A stretch of DNA of 64,000 nt from Actinomycetota bacterium (GTDB lineage Bacteria; Actinomycetota; Actinomycetes; Streptosporangiales; Streptosporangiaceae). The stretch covers positions 1-64,000 of the forward strand of contig DAHVDE010000085.1 of assembly GCA_027313705.1 (NCBI GenBank). The letters are read 5' to 3'. The notes beneath the pieces are model-generated. The model did no database searches, was not told the DNA's origin, and saw nothing but the letters and a program-made list of their open reading frames with translations. A program made the position numbers and the translations under genes. Of this stretch, positions 34,496-43,418 are shown piece after piece (within the stretch, counting starts at the first letter, position 1; the number at the start of each line of letters is the position of its first letter).

Positions 34496-36089
34496 ATGCG
34501 CGCTCCCACCGATCCAGCAGTCGAAACCACCAGCGACGCCCAGGCCACCGACCCCGGAGCCGCTAGCCCGGTCGGCGACACCGCTCCGCCTATCCCGTCG
34601 CGGCTGATGATCGCGGTCAGCGACCTGACCGCCCACCCCGGCAACGTCCGCGAGGACCTGAACCTGACCGGCGAGTTCGTCGTGTCCGTCGCCGCCGAGG
34701 GCGTGCGGATGCCGCTGCTCATCACCACCGGCCCGGACGGCGGCTGGCGGGTGATCGAGGGACACCGCCGGCTCGCCGCCGCCATCGAGGCGGGCCTGGT
34801 CGAGGTGCCCTGCGACATCGATCCCGGCCGGGTCGGCGACGATGCTGGGCAGTACGTGGACATGCTGCTCGCAAACAGTGGCAGCTACCGCAGTAACTAC
34901 ACGGCGGTCGAGGAAGCCGCGGCCCTGTTCGCGGCCCATGAGGCAGGAGCCAGCCGGACCAGGCTCCGCAAGGCAACCGGCCGGACCGCTGGCCAGGTCA
35001 AGACTGCCCTCGCCGCAGGCAGCCTGACCGCCGACACCAGGGCCAAAGCGGCCGAGGTGAGCCCCGAGGTGACGCTCGACGACCTGGCCATCCTTTCCGA
35101 GTTCGACGGCGACGAGGCCGCCACCGAGCGGCTGCTCCTGTGCCTGCAGAACGGTTATGCGCTTGAGCACGCCGCCGAGCGGATCCGCCGCGATCGTGCC
35201 GAGGCCGCCGAGCATGACAGGCTTCGCGCCGAGCTCGACGCCGCAGGCGTACCCGTCACCGACGACCTCCCGCCGGGCGCGGCCTGGCTGACCAGCCTGA
35301 CCCACGACGGCGAGGACCTCACGCCCGAGGTCCATGCCGCCTGCCCCGGCCACGGCGCGACGTTCCCGCGCTGGAACCTGCTGGAGCCGTCGTACTACTG
35401 CACCAGCCCAGCCGTGCAGGGGCAGGCCAGCCGCTGGCAGCTGCCGTCATCGAGCGGTACCAGCGGCGACCGCGCCAGTTCCGGCGTGCCGGGCGCTGTC
35501 GGTAGCGCCGAGGACCAGGCGCCGGACCTGGGTCGGCGGCTGGTGATCAGCGGCAACAAGGCGTGGCAGGCCGCCGCTGAGGTCCGGCATCGGTGGCTGA
35601 CCGCGAACCTGTTTGTCCGCAAGACCGGACCGCGGGAGTTCAGCGCGGTCGTGGCCGCGCGGCCCTGTTCGCCAAGTTCACCGGCCACGATGCTGCACAG
35701 ATGGAACAGTCTTGCGACACCGCGACGGCCGGTCGGCTCACTGTCATCATGCTCGCGCCGATCGTCACGGCCTACGAGTACGTGATGACCGAGGGCGAGG
35801 GCCGCAGCACCTGGCGCACGGACCGGTTCAGCCCTGCCCGCGCCGCGACGCCGGCCGGTACCTGACGTTCCTGGCCAGTGCCGGCTATCAGCTGTCCGCG
35901 ATCGAGCAGGCCGTCGCCGGAGGCGTGCCGTACATGGGCGACAACCCCGAATCGGGTCTCCTAGCCGATTCGGGCAACGAGTCGGTCGACGGCTTCAGCT
36001 CCGCTGAAGGTCACAACACCGCGGACCACGCTGGCGATGCCGACGGCACCGGTGACGAAGTGGCGTTCAGCGCCGACGTCGCGGCCTGA
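34496..36089 (+). pseudogene. ParB/Spo0J-like partition protein with two frameshifts
   Basis: Start ATG 34496 (AAAGGA 9 nt upstream; ATG 34487 also possible). The N-terminal half is a ParB-type nuclease/CTPase fold: DLTAHPGNVRED, GVRMPLLIT and RVIEGHRRLAAAIEAG (the ParB box with GHRR). A helix-turn-helix-containing middle follows (ASRTRLRKATGRTAGQVKTAL). Near 35660 the open frame fails (after EFSAVVA) and the family-like reading continues in another frame as RALFAKFTGHDAAQMEQ and VIMLAPIVTAYEY. Near 35845 it shifts again to DAGRYLTFLASAGYQLS and ends at 36089. Probably the partition gene of an integrated plasmid. Confidence 0.7.
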
Positions 36090-36100
36090 TGATTGTCCGT

Positions 36101-36143
36101 GCCTTCGGGACCGTCGGCGGTTGGAGTCGGCGGTCCCGAAGGC
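36101..36143 (+). terminator. Strong intrinsic terminator-like hairpin
   Basis: GCCTTCGGGACCG (36101-36113) and CGGTCCCGAAGGC (36131-36143) form a perfect 13-bp stem with a 17-nt loop, 11 nt after the ParB-like stop. There is no clear T-run, as is common in high-GC actinobacteria. Confidence 0.75.
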
Positions 36144-36275
36144 GCTCGCGACTTTGGCGCGGTGCGGCCATGGAGCTGCTGCCTGCACGGCGAGCAGCTA
36201 TCAGCCTAGGCCGTCCGCAGTCGGGACTCGCTGTGGCTTCGATTGGAACTTATATTCGAGACGAGGGGAAGCGTG

Positions 36276-37046
36276 ATGCTCGCAGCACCAGGTACGACGC
36301 CCGGCCGCGCGCTCGACTACGCCCGGCGTGGCTGGCCGGTCTTCCCGTGCTGGCCTGGCTCGAAGGAACCCGCGACCAGGCACGGCTTCCGCGATGCCAG
36401 CACCGACCCGAACGAGATCCGGTCCTGGTGGCGCCGCCAGCCTGGCGCCAACCTGGCCGTCGCGACTGGGGCGCCCGGCCCTGATGTGCTCGACGTCGAC
36501 AAGCACGGCCCCGAAGGCAGCGGCTTCGCCGCCTACCGCCAGCTCGACGAAGCCGGACTGCTCGACGGCGCGATTGCCATGGTCGCTACCCCGCGCGGCG
36601 GCTTGCATGTCTACTTCACCGGTACCGAGCAAGCTTCCGGTCGGCTGCCGCGTCACTTTCTGGACTTCAAGGCCGTCGGCGGGTACGTGCTTGCCCCGCC
36701 CTCGCGCGTCGGCGGCAAGCCGTACCGGATGCTGATCGACGGAGCCGGCTTCGGCATCCTGGATTGGGCCGAGATCACGCGCCTGCTGGAGCCGCGGCGG
36801 GAGCGGCTGATCCGACGCCGTGTCGCGACGATCGGCGATCCGGCCCGGCTCGTTGCCTGGGTGGCGCGGCTGGAGGAAGGCAACCGCAACTGCGGCCTGT
36901 TCTGGGCCGCCTGCCGTGCCGTCGAAACTGGCCAGGAGAGCCTGCTCGACTCCCTCGCAGCCGCTGCCGCGGCGACAGGCCTGCCCGACAGGGAAGTCGC
37001 CAGGACAATCGCCTCTGCCCTCAGGTCAAGCGCAACTTCCGTATGA
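36276..37046 (+). CDS. Bifunctional DNA primase/polymerase (prim-pol) domain protein
   Basis: 256 residues from ATG 36276 (GAGGGGAAG upstream). It starts RALDYARRGWPVFPCWPGSKEPATRHGFRDAS, the typical opening of prim-pol proteins of mobile elements. Then come WWRRQPGANLAVATG, PDVLDVDKHG (catalytic D-x-D of the primase-polymerase), MVATPRGGLHVYFTG and FKAVGGYVLAPPSRVGGKPY. It could prime and replicate an excised element. It lacks a helicase domain, which is often separate. Its end faces the frameshifted gene at 37068 (21 nt gap). Confidence 0.9.
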   Translation: MLAAPGTTPGRALDYARRGWPVFPCWPGSKEPATRHGFRDASTDPNEIRSWWRRQPGANLAVATGAPGPDVLDVDKHGPEGSGFAAYRQLDEAGLLDGAIAMVATPRGGLHVYFTGTEQASGRLPRHFLDFKAVGGYVLAPPSRVGGKPYRMLIDGAGFGILDWAEITRLLEPRRERLIRRRVATIGDPARLVAWVARLEEGNRNCGLFWAACRAVETGQESLLDSLAAAAAATGLPDREVARTIASALRSSATSV

Positions 37047-37067
37047 TTACGGAGGCGCCTTCGACGG

Positions 37068-37960
37068 TTACCTTGCCGACGGGTTGAAGATCTTCGTCAG
37101 CTTGGTGATCCATAGATCCCTTTCGATCAGGCCCCAGCCCATCAATGCCCTTATGTGATTGAACGGTTTGTGGAACGCCGATAGAGCTAGCTGACCAGTG
37201 CTGTCAAGGATCGGTGCTGGCAACCGCCATACGAGCAGGCTCTTCCCGTCCAGTTGTGGGGTCGGCCTCATGAAGTTCATCAAGCCATACACTTCGCCGT
37301 GCGTGACGGCCGAGTAACTGCGGTAGAAAGACTCGCCCGGTGCACCTGCGGGCAGAAGTTGCCTGAGCATGGAGGCCGTGAGTTTCGTCGCGTCTGGGAA
37401 GGACTCTCCCTCGATCACCGGGTTGTACTTGCCGCCGGTCGGTTCGGCTATGGCGAGATCATCGATTCGCTGAAGCACGTTGGCTTCCTGCGCGAGCCCT
37501 TCGGCCTTGCCGAGTTGGTCATCGAGTTCAACAGCAACCTGCGCGGCCCGGCGAGCGCTCGTCAGACTGCGGACGAGTTCGCGGCATACACGTCGTCGGA
37601 TTCCGGTGCCTGGTTCCATCAGCCACCAAGCCGTGGCGCCCATCTCCAGCGCTGACCTGGCAATAACTGTTGGGCCGAGAACGGGCATCGGATCGCCGAG
37701 AAGCCGGTCGATGCTGGCGAGGCTGTCGAGTACGCCCGTCATCAGAAGGCTGGCCAGCGCATAGGTGGTTCGTGCTGGGTCCTCGCCCCACGGATCGCTG
37801 TTCTTGCGTCTTTCTGTGCTCGATAGCTCCGCCGCAGCCTCGGAGCCGTCTGCGGGTTCCACGTAGGAGCGGCCAACTGCCTTGATCCGAATGAAAGCGT
37901 CGCCTGGAGCGCCCTCTCAAGCTGGGCTAGCACGGCATCGCCGCCGACGGGTATGGTCAT
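37068..37960 (-). pseudogene. Hypothetical protein, frameshifted near N-terminus
   Basis: From ATG 37960 the first frame reads MTIPVGGDAVLAQLERAL. Around 37900-37915 the frame must shift to continue as DAFIRIKAVGRSYVEPADG, then ALASLLMTGVLDSLASIDRLLG, GPTVIARSALEMGATAWWL and SYSAVTHGEVYGLMNFM. The body is a helical protein of about 290 residues without signal peptide. I recognise it only as a conserved actinobacterial family of unknown function. If the first frame is ignored, a GTG at 37862 would give a 264-residue version. It runs opposite to its neighbours. Confidence 0.6.
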
Positions 37961-38197
37961 CTGCAGCCTTCCTCCGGAGGGCCGCTCCGGCATGTAGTCA
38001 AGCCGATTGACGTTACGCCCTCTCTTGGCAGGGTCCAAGCCCTTTTCAGGCAGAGCCTCCCCGGCTGGATTGTGCCTTGGCGCTGGTAGTCGATGGTCAC
38101 GTTGCCGCTCAGGGTTCTCCGGGAGTTCTCCTGCTGGCTGCGGATGTGACAGACCGTCGGCGGTACGGGCTCTGCGGGTGGTCCTATCCCGGCTCGT
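37961..38197. other. Intergenic region without recognised gene
   Basis: Short frames on both strands are uninformative. It precedes conserved leader B and may contain the promoter for the ssb transcript. Confidence 0.35.
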
Positions 38198-38400
38198 CAG
38201 CCTGCGCCACGTCGTCGGTGCCCGCAAGCCGGGCTCTCACTTCGCCCGCCCGGCAGCCAGAGATCTTTCCCGCAAGGTCGCGGCTTCGCCGCCGGGAAAC
38301 ATCTTGGCCGCCTCGGGCCACCCGGCCTGGCAGGCCCTTTCCGCCGCAGCGCGGGCGCCTGACTGCCGGGAAGGCACCGCAGCCCCAGGCCGCCACCGAT
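38198..38400 (+). ncRNA. Conserved leader B (before ssb), candidate structured RNA
   Basis: Second copy of the leader at 32586-32790. Hairpin: AGATCTTTCCC (38261-38271) with GGGAAACATCT (38294-38304), one mismatch. Inside lies GCGGC-TTC-GCCGC, a perfect small stem in which the loop differs from copy A. The downstream blocks TTCCGCCGCAGCGCG and GCCTGACTGCCGGGAAGGCACC are shared. The element ends about 40 nt before the ssb start. Two different genes of one mobile block with the same leader suggests shared post-transcriptional or protein-mediated control, perhaps by SSB itself. Confidence 0.55.
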
Positions 38401-38439
38401 GCGGCCGGCCCTCCCGGTCATCAGCACCAGGAGGACACC

Positions 38440-38847
38440 GTGAACCCGATCCAGATCACCATCACCGGCAGGCTCGGCGACGACCCCCGCACCTTCCGCA
38501 CCCGTGACGGCTCCGACGGCATCGAGCTTCGCCTCGCGCTAGAGATCCCGCCACGCGGCAGCGGCCAGCCAGGCACCCGCTGGATCAAAGTAACTGCCTA
38601 CGGACTGCTCGCCAGCCGGACTGCCGAGTCGGTGCGCAAGGGCGACCGCGTCACCGTCATCGCCGACGACATGATCGCCGAGGCCTGGACGGCCAGCGAG
38701 AACGGCGAGCCCAGTGCCCGAATCACCCTGCGTGCCCGCGAGATCGCCGCCTCGATGGCCTTCGACAGCCTCCGCACCGGCTACGCCGCCCGCAAGGCAG
38801 CTCGCGCGTCGCCGAACGGGCAAGCACCTCGCACCAGGGGAACCTGA
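38440..38847 (+). CDS. ssb: Single-stranded DNA-binding protein (SSB)
   Basis: 135 residues from GTG 38440 with AGGAGG 8 nt upstream. OB-fold features: IQITITGRLGDDPRTFRTRDG (first strands), RWIKVTAYGLLASRTAESVRKGDRV (the W-x-x-V and K-G-D-R motifs of SSB) and ARITLRAREIAASM. The C-terminus is short and basic and lacks the acidic DDDIPF-type tail used to recruit partner proteins. So this is a plasmid-type SSB rather than the chromosomal one. It belongs with the prim-pol, ParB-like and DUF932 genes and shares a leader with the last. Confidence 0.88.
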   Translation: MNPIQITITGRLGDDPRTFRTRDGSDGIELRLALEIPPRGSGQPGTRWIKVTAYGLLASRTAESVRKGDRVTVIADDMIAEAWTASENGEPSARITLRAREIAASMAFDSLRTGYAARKAARASPNGQAPRTRGT

Positions 38848-38886
38848 GCCTGCGGCTGGCGAGCGCTTTGCTGGAACAATCGTGCT

Positions 38887-39675
38887 ATGACGAAATCTCC
38901 TGCCGCAGAGCCGCGCAGGTCCTTTGACGGCATCGCAGAGATCTACCACAGGATACGGCCCGCCTACCCAGCGCCTATGTTCGAGGACCTGTTCCGGCTC
39001 TTGCCTGGCCATCCGGCAATCCTTGAGGTCGGGCCCGGGACCGGCCAGGCGACCCGCGACCTTCTCAGCCGGAGGGCCACCGTTCACGCCATCGAGATCG
39101 GCCCCTCCATGGCCGCCAAGCTGAGAGAGGCCCTCCCATCGTCAGCCCTGACGATCACGATCGGCGACTTCGAGGAAGCCGACGTAGGGGAACATGGCTT
39201 TGACGCCGTGTTCTCGGCCACCGCTTACCACTGGATCTCCCCGGAAGCACAAATCGACAGGCCTGTTAGTGTCCTGAAGCCCGGCGGTGTGATCGCGGTC
39301 GTCGACCTGAATCAGGTCAGCTCGCTCGACGACAAAGGGTTCTTCGCCGCGGCACAGCCCATCTACGACCGGTACGGCGAGGGACATGCCGGCCCGCCGG
39401 CGCCCGAACGCAACGCAGTGGACCCCCCGATTCACCGCGTGCTACGCGGCGACCCGCGTTTCTCGAACGTCAAGGTCCGCGCCTACGACTGGAACCAGAC
39501 CTACAGCGCGGCCGACTACCGCAAGCTCATGCTCTCCTACTCCACCACGCAGATGATGACGCCGCCCGCCAGGCAGGGACTGCTCGACGACATGGAGAAC
39601 CTTATCCGGCAGCAGTTCGACGACCAGGTCACCAGGCCGATCGTCGTCACGTTGACCACCGCGACAGTGACCTGA
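38887..39675 (+). CDS. Class I SAM-dependent methyltransferase
   Basis: 262 residues. FDGIAEIYHRIRPAYP opens the family of small-molecule methyltransferases. SAM motifs are AILEVGPGTGQATRDLL (I), VHAIEIGPSM (II), FDAVFSATAYHWI (IV) and VLKPGGVIAVVD (V-VI). The substrate-binding C-terminal half is not informative. It follows ssb by about 40 nt, but its role is probably metabolic rather than replicative. Intact, with AACAATCGTGCT before the ATG and no strong ribosome binding site. Confidence 0.88.
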   Translation: MTKSPAAEPRRSFDGIAEIYHRIRPAYPAPMFEDLFRLLPGHPAILEVGPGTGQATRDLLSRRATVHAIEIGPSMAAKLREALPSSALTITIGDFEEADVGEHGFDAVFSATAYHWISPEAQIDRPVSVLKPGGVIAVVDLNQVSSLDDKGFFAAAQPIYDRYGEGHAGPPAPERNAVDPPIHRVLRGDPRFSNVKVRAYDWNQTYSAADYRKLMLSYSTTQMMTPPARQGLLDDMENLIRQQFDDQVTRPIVVTLTTATVT

Positions 39676-39765
39676 TGCCGGCCACGGCGGCTCTCTGGTT
39701 AGCCCCTGGGCGGGCTGGCTCCCAGCCGGGAAATGGGATGCCCGGCGTCCACATCCAGACCGCCG

Positions 39766-40113
39766 TCAACCATTTCCGCACCCCTGCTGATGTCTTCGCC
39801 AGGCGACTGGCCGGAGATGTACCTGGCGTGTACCTCGGACGGGCGAGAGCGCCGGCGTCTGCCCGCTGCGGCGCATGTAGGGATCGAAGACGAAGGCCCC
39901 GGCTAGGACGGCACCGCCCGCCCCGGCCAACGGAACGGCAGCTTTGTTGGCTGTTTCGAAGGCCGCGTCACTGCGCATCGTGGACGGCGTCCGCACCCCG
40001 GCGGCCGAGCCACGCGCTACGCGCCCCTGCCACATCCGGACGGCCAGCCACACGACGATGAAGCCCGCGAGCACCTCAACGATTGCCGGAACGAGCACCG
40101 CGGCCACCTCCAC
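39766..40113 (-). pseudogene. SdpI-family membrane protein, C-terminus degraded
   Basis: From GTG 40113 the first 75 residues match SdpI-like proteins: a hydrophobic helix VLVPAIVEVLAGFIVVWLAV, the signature GVRTPSTMRSDAAFETANKAA, and a second hydrophobic stretch AGAGGAVLAGAFVF. After that the sequence becomes Arg/Gln-rich and unlike the family, consistent with a frameshift or truncation before the last helix. SdpI proteins are immunity/sensor membrane proteins against the SdpC toxin. No partner gene is nearby. Confidence 0.6.
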
Positions 40114-40173
40114 TTCGCTACCCGGCAATCCGTTTCCCGTGTGGGGTCGGGCCAGGGGAACCGTAATCACCAG

Positions 40174-40503
40174 ATGAGGGAGTATTACGCAGTGTACGCC
40201 GAGCAGCAGCATTACCGCCGGGCCTTGGAGAACGGCCGGCGGGCACTCACGCTCGCACGGGAACTGGGTGACCGGATCGGCGAGGCACGTGCCTTGTGCA
40301 ACGTCAGCCGCATCTGCCATCTGGCTGGCCTCGGCCGCTACTCCGAAGCGCTCGGCCATTTCCTGGATGCGATCGCCACGGCCAAAGACATCGGTGACCG
40401 CAGCCTGGAGATCATGGTCCAATCCGGCCTGCATGAAGTCACCCAATTGCTGCTCCCGCAGGGGAGCGCGCCGATCGCGGGCCTGAACAGGACTCCTGGG
40501 TAA
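40174..40503 (+). pseudogene. Tetratricopeptide-repeat fragment of a large regulator
   Basis: About 110 residues with two to three TPR units: YRRALENGRRALTLARELGD, GEARALCNVSRICHLAGLGRY and EALGHFLDAIATAKDIGD. Such repeats form the C-terminal sensor of STAND/SARP regulators of actinobacteria. There is no N-terminal HTH or NB-ARC part and no start context, so it is an isolated fragment. A complete regulator of that kind begins at 63405 but is not obviously its source. Confidence 0.55.
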
Positions 40504-40854
40504 CTTCCGCCCGTACCTGCCCGCGCTGGCATCCGGGCGGCCAGCGGGTGAAGGACTGCAGAGCTGTGCAGGACTGTGCAGCATCGGTTGGTATGACCCG
40601 AGCCCGTGCAAGAGAGTGGATTCGTCAATCCCGACCGGTAAGGCCCGCGTAGGGAGTCTGAAGCGGGCCATTGCACCGGGTGATCCGCTTTCGGAATGGC
40701 GGAGGTCATGTCCACGTGAGGGAGGTGATGCTGATGAAGATCATCGTTCGGTCGGTCGAGTCAGTGAAGTCCACGAATTGGCCCGACTCCTGGCCCGGCA
40801 GTTCGTCTACCGTGCGGCCGACCTGGGTTCGGCGAAGGTAGACCGTGCGGCCGC
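40504..40854. other. Region without recognised gene
   Basis: 350 nt between the TPR fragment and the MFS remnant. A short frame from about 40727 starts MLMKIIVRSVESVKST after GAGGGAGGTGATG, with a good ribosome binding site. It stops after roughly 40 codons with no recognisable motif. It may be a relic or a tiny gene. Confidence 0.3.
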
Positions 40855-41581
40855 CGGCTGTCGGATCACCTCGGGCGAAAGCCGGTCGTTGTCACCGGGA
40901 CCGTCATCGAGATCGTCGCGATGCTGATGTTCATCCAAGCCAACTCGACCGTCACCCTCGGGGCGGCTCGCGCCGTGCAGGGCATCGCCACCGGCGTGGT
41001 TATCGGCGCGCTGTCGGCGCAACTCATCGATCTGTCCCCTGCTGTCGGCATCGGCCTGGCCCCGGTCGTCAGCAGCGTGGCGCCCACACTCGGATTGGCA
41101 GTCGGTGCTGTCGGCTCGAGCGCACTCGTGCAGTACGGCCCGGCACCGCTACGGCTGGTCTACTGGCTGATCACCGTGGTCTTGGCGTCAGGGGCAGTCA
41201 TCATCGGCCTGGTGCGGGAAACCGGCCAGCGGCAACCAGGTGCTCTGGCGTCGCTGAAACCCGTCGCGCAGATTCCCGCCGAGGCGCGCTCGACGTTCCT
41301 GAAGGTGGCTCCGAGCCTTATCGCGCTGTGGGCGCTGATCGGTTTCTACCTTGCCCTGGGGCCCAGCCTGATCGGGGCGATCGAGGACTCGCGGAACCTG
41401 CTGTGGGGCGGGGCGGTGATCTTCCTGCTCTGCATGGCTGGCAGCATCGCCGGTCGTGCTCGCAGGCACTGCGGAGACCCATTTTGGTCCCCACGATGTG
41501 GCGCTGGTGTTCTCCGGCGCGGTCGCGCTGCTCTCGGGCCTGGGGATGATCGCATCGCTGCCTGGACGGAGGAATCGATAA
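40855..41581 (+). pseudogene. MFS transporter, 5'-truncated and frameshifted
   Basis: Starts abruptly with RLSDHLGRKPVVVTG, the cytoplasmic loop motif A between TM2 and TM3 of major facilitator transporters. Hydrophobic helices with GAARAVQGIATGVVIGAL (TM4, motif B region) and LVYWLITVVLASGAVIIGLV follow. Near 41455 the frame shifts, and the family-like sequence continues as FGPHDVALVFSGAVALLSGLG to TAA 41579-41581. The first two helices and probably part of the C-terminal half are missing, so it is not a working transporter. Confidence 0.7.
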
Positions 41582-41589
41582 CCCTTCGC

Positions 41590-41800
41590 CCCCAGCCGCG
41601 GCTGGGAGTCGAGGACCGGATGCAGGCGGGTGACGGCTTCGATCGCACGCCTGGCGAGGGCGCGGAAGGATTCGACCCCGGCGAGTGCCGAGCTGACCCA
41701 GGAGGTTTCGGCGCGCTCATCGAGCCAGGCTCGCAAGGCCGGCGTCTCCGCTTCCGCATGCGCGAGCTTGACGACGGCGGCATCTCCAGTCAGGACGTCC
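41590..41800 (-). pseudogene. VapC-like PIN toxin remnant
   Basis: On the minus strand a frame reads AAVVKLAHAEAETPALRAWLDER, then WVSSALAGVESFRALARRA. These are the first third of a VapC toxin (normally beginning with a D-S-S-A-L-V-K-L strand; here the leading Asp is lost). The catalytic Asp residues of the second half are missing, and the frame runs on into the MFS remnant. Upstream, PEHALDVLTG may be the tail of its antitoxin. A third broken or intact PIN gene in this window. Confidence 0.5.
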
Positions 41801-41936
41801 AGAGCGTGCTCCGGCTCGGCGTCGTCATCCGGCGATCGTACGGGGGAAGGACGGCACCCGGCCGCCGCTGGCTGCCTTGGGCAGCGTCGCGGAGCCGGGT
41901 GCCTGGGTGGTACTTCTTAGTCAGCTTCGTGCTGGG

Positions 41937-42977
41937 TTACTGGTCGCAGGCATTGTCGGTGTCGCTCCACAGCGGCTGCATGGCGAATGTGCCGGTGTCG
42001 AAGGAAATGGCCTGCAGGTTAGTCCAGGCGCACAGGTCGCCGATTTCTTCGCCGTTGGACGGGTCGGTCCATCCGTACGGCGGCACCGGGTCGGTGACGG
42101 CCTCGGCGTACTCGTGGCCGCCGACGATGCTGAAACCGTCGAGCTGGCCTTGCACCGAGTAGGCGCCGCAGCCCGACCCTGCGTCGAGTACGTAAGGCAT
42201 GTTGGTATAGGCGGTGGTGCCGTTCCAGTCATGCCAGGCGCAGAATCCGCTATTGGGGAATCCGTCGGGGTTAGTGCCGCTCGGGCTGAGCACGAAGATG
42301 TCCACGTTCGGGCCGGACACGCCGAAGTAGGAAGCGGCATTCTGGGCTTCGGCGGCGATGTCGGCCTGAGAAGCGGACTGCGGGGCTGGCGCTGAGTCGT
42401 CGACCCAGGTGCCGCCGAGGACCGAGCCATTGAAGGTGACCGGGTTGCCGTTGCCGTCGGTGTACTGAGTCATGGTCGTTGACCAGGTATCGCTGCTGTC
42501 ACCGAGGCCGCTGAACAGGCTCTGCATGTACTGCTCGACGCCGTTGGTGTCGCTGTCCCACTGACTTCCCCAGAAGTCCAGGTAGACGACCGGGTTGGTC
42601 GCGACGGCGCCGCCGCCGTAGGTCAGGGCGCCTGACACTTGAGGTGCGTACTGCGCGCCCGAGCCGCACGAGCGCCTGGCAGGCTGGTTCAGGGCGATCT
42701 TGTGGCCGCGCATCGGCACGATGCCGAACCGGCCGGTGATGTGCACGTGGAAAACGCGGCCGTGCAGGTGCACTGTCTCGCTGACGGTGCAGGACCGGCG
42801 CACTGCGGCGTGGCTAGCCGCGCGGGCGGGTGCGGCTTGGGCCGGCGCTGCGGCGGCCATGGCGACTACCAGCGGTAAGGCCGCGGCAGCCGTGATCGCC
42901 AGCCTGCCGCCGCGGTGCCGCGAACGGCTGGCTAAACGGGCGCTGGTATATCTCAGAGGACTAATAGGATTTTTCAC
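41937..42977 (-). CDS. Secreted protein with HExxE motif, likely metallopeptidase
   Basis: 346 residues from GTG 42977. The basic N-terminus and hydrophobic stretch AITAAAALPLVVAMAAAAPAQAA form a Sec signal peptide cut near residue 49. The mature part has NPVVYLDFWGSQW and VDIFVLSPSG, then SIVGGHEYAEAVTDP (His288, Glu289, Glu292), followed by NGEEIGDLCAW. The His-Glu-x-x-Glu plus downstream Glu/Asp look like a zinc site. Homologues with the same HEYAEAxTDP box are common secreted proteins of soil actinobacteria and acidobacteria but, as far as I know, are not characterised. Four cysteines in the mature region could form disulfides. Confidence 0.75.
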   Translation of the reverse strand: MKNPISPLRYTSARLASRSRHRGGRLAITAAAALPLVVAMAAAAPAQAAPARAASHAAVRRSCTVSETVHLHGRVFHVHITGRFGIVPMRGHKIALNQPARRSCGSGAQYAPQVSGALTYGGGAVATNPVVYLDFWGSQWDSDTNGVEQYMQSLFSGLGDSSDTWSTTMTQYTDGNGNPVTFNGSVLGGTWVDDSAPAPQSASQADIAAEAQNAASYFGVSGPNVDIFVLSPSGTNPDGFPNSGFCAWHDWNGTTAYTNMPYVLDAGSGCGAYSVQGQLDGFSIVGGHEYAEAVTDPVPPYGWTDPSNGEEIGDLCAWTNLQAISFDTGTFAMQPLWSDTDNACDQ

Positions 42978-43115
42978 CTTACAACCTTTTCTGTAGGGAG
43001 AGGTGGCATTATTGTACCGAGGCGGGCCGGAAGGAAACCTCGCTCCGAGGTGACAATCGACTGCCGAACCGGCCAAGCTTGCCGGCCGCTCGGGCGCATG
43101 GTTGAAGATGGTCAC

Positions 43116-43418
43116 ATGGAGTGGGCCTTCACGGGTGAGGTGATCGAGTGGCGCGGGCCGGCGCCCTATCTTTTCGTGGCCATGACACCGGCTGACAGCG
43201 AAGATCTGAAGGAGGTAGCCCGCGGCCTGATCTACTGGGGCCAGGTTCCCGTTTGCGTCGCGATCGGCGGTTCGGAGTTCACCACGGCGCTGTTCCCCAG
43301 GCAGGGCCGCTACCTGGTACCGGTGAAGGCAGCGGTTCAGCGAGCCGAGGCGATCGGGGAGGGCGCTGTCGTGGACGTGGTCGTGCGCCTCAACGCCGCG
43401 CGCGGGCATGCGCCCTGA
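43116..43418 (+). CDS. DUF1905 domain protein
   Basis: 100 residues from ATG 43116, chosen because DUF1905 proteins start MEW-x-F-x-GEV; ATG 43098 would add six residues. The beta-barrel reads MEWAFTGEVIEWRGPAPYLFVAM, VPVCVAIGGSEFTTALFPRQGRYLVPVK and a C-terminal strand EGAVVDVVVRL. Family members are small proteins of unknown function, sometimes fused to a YdeI-like domain. It stands alone, divergent from the secreted protein gene. Confidence 0.88.
   Translation: MEWAFTGEVIEWRGPAPYLFVAMTPADSEDLKEVARGLIYWGQVPVCVAIGGSEFTTALFPRQGRYLVPVKAAVQRAEAIGEGAVVDVVVRLNAARGHAP

Noticed and set aside
38077-38439. Long N-terminal extension of SSB
   Set aside because: The frame is open, but the conserved leader lies there and GTG 38440 has a perfect AGGAGG site and gives the normal SSB length.
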